From Delta-02 sp964513565 (GTDB taxonomy: Bacteria > Desulfobacterota > Syntrophorhabdia > Syntrophorhabdales > Syntrophorhabdaceae): 64,000 nucleotides of DNA. The translations under genes and the position numbers were made by a program. The stretch's first letter is position 1; the number at the start of each line of letters is the position of its first letter. The DNA lies in the NCBI GenBank assembly GCA_964513565.1, contig CAZENE010000003.1:1-64000 (forward strand). The letters are read 5' to 3'. Positions 63,204 to 64,000 of this stretch are shown one piece after another. Below the pieces are notes generated by a model. It saw only the letters and a program-made list of their open reading frames with translations, was not told where the DNA came from and did no database searches.

Positions 63204-63229
63204 TAAGTATTCGGACATTTCTCCGATTA
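63204..63229 (+). promoter_or_regulatory. candidate sigma-28 promoter for cheW
   Basis: TAAG (63204-63207), 14 nt, then TCCGATTA (63222-63229), which differs from GCCGATAA at two positions. The spacing is the same as at the motA and EAL/HDOD sites. The predicted start lies about 15 nt before the cheW ATG. Confidence 0.45.
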
Positions 63230-63252
63230 TATTGAAAAGAGGAGGTAATCCA

Positions 63253-63720
63253 ATGAATGACGGTACAATTTTGCAGCTTGTGACTTTTAAGCTCGGAACG
63301 GAAGAGTTCGGTGTCGATATCCTGAAAGTACAGGAGATCAATAAAATGATGAATATTACAAAGATCCCGAACGCTCCAACATTTATAGAGGGCGTGATTA
63401 ACCTGAGGGGAAAGATCATCCCTATCGTTGACCTGCGCAAACGCCTGGGTTTCAGGGACCAGCCGTACGACAAATCAACCCGTATCATCGTGGTGGAACT
63501 CGATGGCCTGGTGCTCGGATTTATCGTAGATTCGGTTTCCGAGGTCCTGAGGATCCCGGAAAATACTATCGAACCACCTCCGTCAATGGTCGCAGGCATT
63601 GAATCCGAGTATATAGAAGGCGTCGGCAAGCTTGATGACAGGCTGCTCATTCTACTCGAACTCAAGAAGATATTTTCCTCTCCGGAAAGAAAAGATGTCG
63701 AGAATATTGAGAGGAATTAA
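63253..63720 (+). CDS. cheW: chemotaxis coupling protein CheW
   Basis: The 155-residue protein matches CheW: LVTFKLGTEEFGVDILKVQEI, GVINLRGKIIPIVDLRKRL, and VDSVSEVLRIP. It bridges receptors and CheA. The ATG at 63253 has a GGAGG ribosome site; the longer in-frame reading from 63139 runs through the repeat arm and the candidate promoter and is rejected. It is separated from the other che genes by the EAL/HDOD gene and the IS remnant. Confidence 0.94.
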   Translation: MNDGTILQLVTFKLGTEEFGVDILKVQEINKMMNITKIPNAPTFIEGVINLRGKIIPIVDLRKRLGFRDQPYDKSTRIIVVELDGLVLGFIVDSVSEVLRIPENTIEPPPSMVAGIESEYIEGVGKLDDRLLILLELKKIFSSPERKDVENIERN

Positions 63721-63732
63721 GGACTTTTGGGC

Positions 63733-63969
63733 ATGGACCAAACTTTTCGCATTGATTTAATACGAAATGTGCAGCCGACCGAGAGAAAAATGTCGGTTTC
63801 GAAGGAATTCGTCGGCCCTAAAAGACAGGAGGAAAAAAGTCACAGACAGTCTCACGAGGATTCCGGGGAAAACAAAAAAAGGGAAAAACCCATGAAACTC
63901 TACGGACGGGAAATATCCGCCGCCGATGATATCAATGAAGAGGGGAACACAATAGATATAACCGTATAA
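63733..63969 (+). CDS. small hydrophilic protein, unknown function
   Basis: The 78-residue protein is very rich in Lys, Glu, Ser and Arg in its middle (KRQEEKSHRQSHEDSGENKK), with a more ordered C-terminus (LYGREISAADDINEEGNTID). No signal peptide, membrane helix or recognised motif. It lies 12 nt after cheW, so co-expression is likely. I tested the idea of an anti-sigma factor FlgM but see no FlgM signature. The last 31 bases hold nothing notable. Confidence 0.5.
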   Translation: MDQTFRIDLIRNVQPTERKMSVSKEFVGPKRQEEKSHRQSHEDSGENKKREKPMKLYGREISAADDINEEGNTIDITV

Positions 63970-64000
63970 ACGCCACCGTCATTCCGTCCCCCAACCGTTA

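Overview
The window is a stretch of bacterial chromosome, most likely from an anaerobic Deltaproteobacterium-type lineage (Syntrophorhabdus- or Syntrophobacterales-like). This is inferred from three things: the gene order rimP-nusA-infB-DUF503-rbfA-nrnA-truB-rpsO-pnp-M16 peptidase-dut-xerD; a CCA-adding enzyme fused to DHH and CBS domains; and a flagellar cluster controlled by NtrC-type regulators with sigma-54 and sigma-28 promoter sites. Base composition looks roughly even and coding density is high. No prophage or CRISPR array was seen. The only mobile element is a decayed IS481-like copy near the right end.

Layout. (1) 150-3522, minus strand: a four-gene operon with an aminotransferase-like protein that lacks the catalytic lysine, a secreted 5'-nucleotidase-like phosphatase, a small beta-grasp-like protein and a MarC membrane protein. 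(2) 3679-5965: a HAD hydrolase and a zinc-ribbon protein on the plus strand, converging on a small Cys-rich protein and a UDP-glucuronate decarboxylase on the minus strand. (3) 6130-22439: a long plus-strand information-processing run for ribosome assembly, translation initiation, RNA turnover, tRNA modification and maturation, dUTP removal, chromosome dimer resolution, condensin ScpA and SppA protease. (4) tRNA-Leu(CAG), then ribF. (5) 23742-29693, minus strand: motA-motB plus a degenerate RpfG-like protein, and an upstream ferredoxin-pyrR-pyrB-pyrC operon. (6) 29832-34124: a small exported protein and an NtrC-type regulator, then a sigma-54-preceded histidine kinase/response regulator pair resembling FlrBC. 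(7) 34126-53992: flagellar basal body, C ring, export apparatus, hook and assembly GTPase genes (flgBC fliEFGHIJK flgDE fliLMNOPQR flhBA flhF flhG fliA). (8) 54030-63969: chemotaxis genes (HDOD, cheB, HEAT-repeat protein, cheR, cheY, cheA, EAL/HDOD protein, IS remnant, cheW and a small unknown).

The genes suggest a standard regulatory ladder. NtrC-type activators with sigma-54 would fire the kinase/regulator pair and the hook/basal-body genes. FliA, encoded at the end of the export operon, would then fire late genes. Three candidate sigma-28 sites (before motA, the EAL/HDOD gene and cheW) share the same TAA(T/G)-N14-NCCGAT(A/T)A layout. The anti-sigma factor FlgM, the filament genes and the outer rod/ring genes are not in the window.

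The most distinctive unexplained structure is a family of intergenic inverted repeats whose arms are tandem, degenerate heptamers of the form CGTRAAN. The exact heptamer differs from locus to locus but is homogenised within a locus. At least seven gaps carry one, and an eighth has its two arms about 2.35 kb apart, flanking the EAL/HDOD gene and the IS remnant. Other points are a pseudo-receiver/degenerate HD-GYP protein tied to motAB, a CheA with a tandem repeat in place of its usual linker domain, and two sigma-54-like boxes each ending exactly 12 nt before an ATG.
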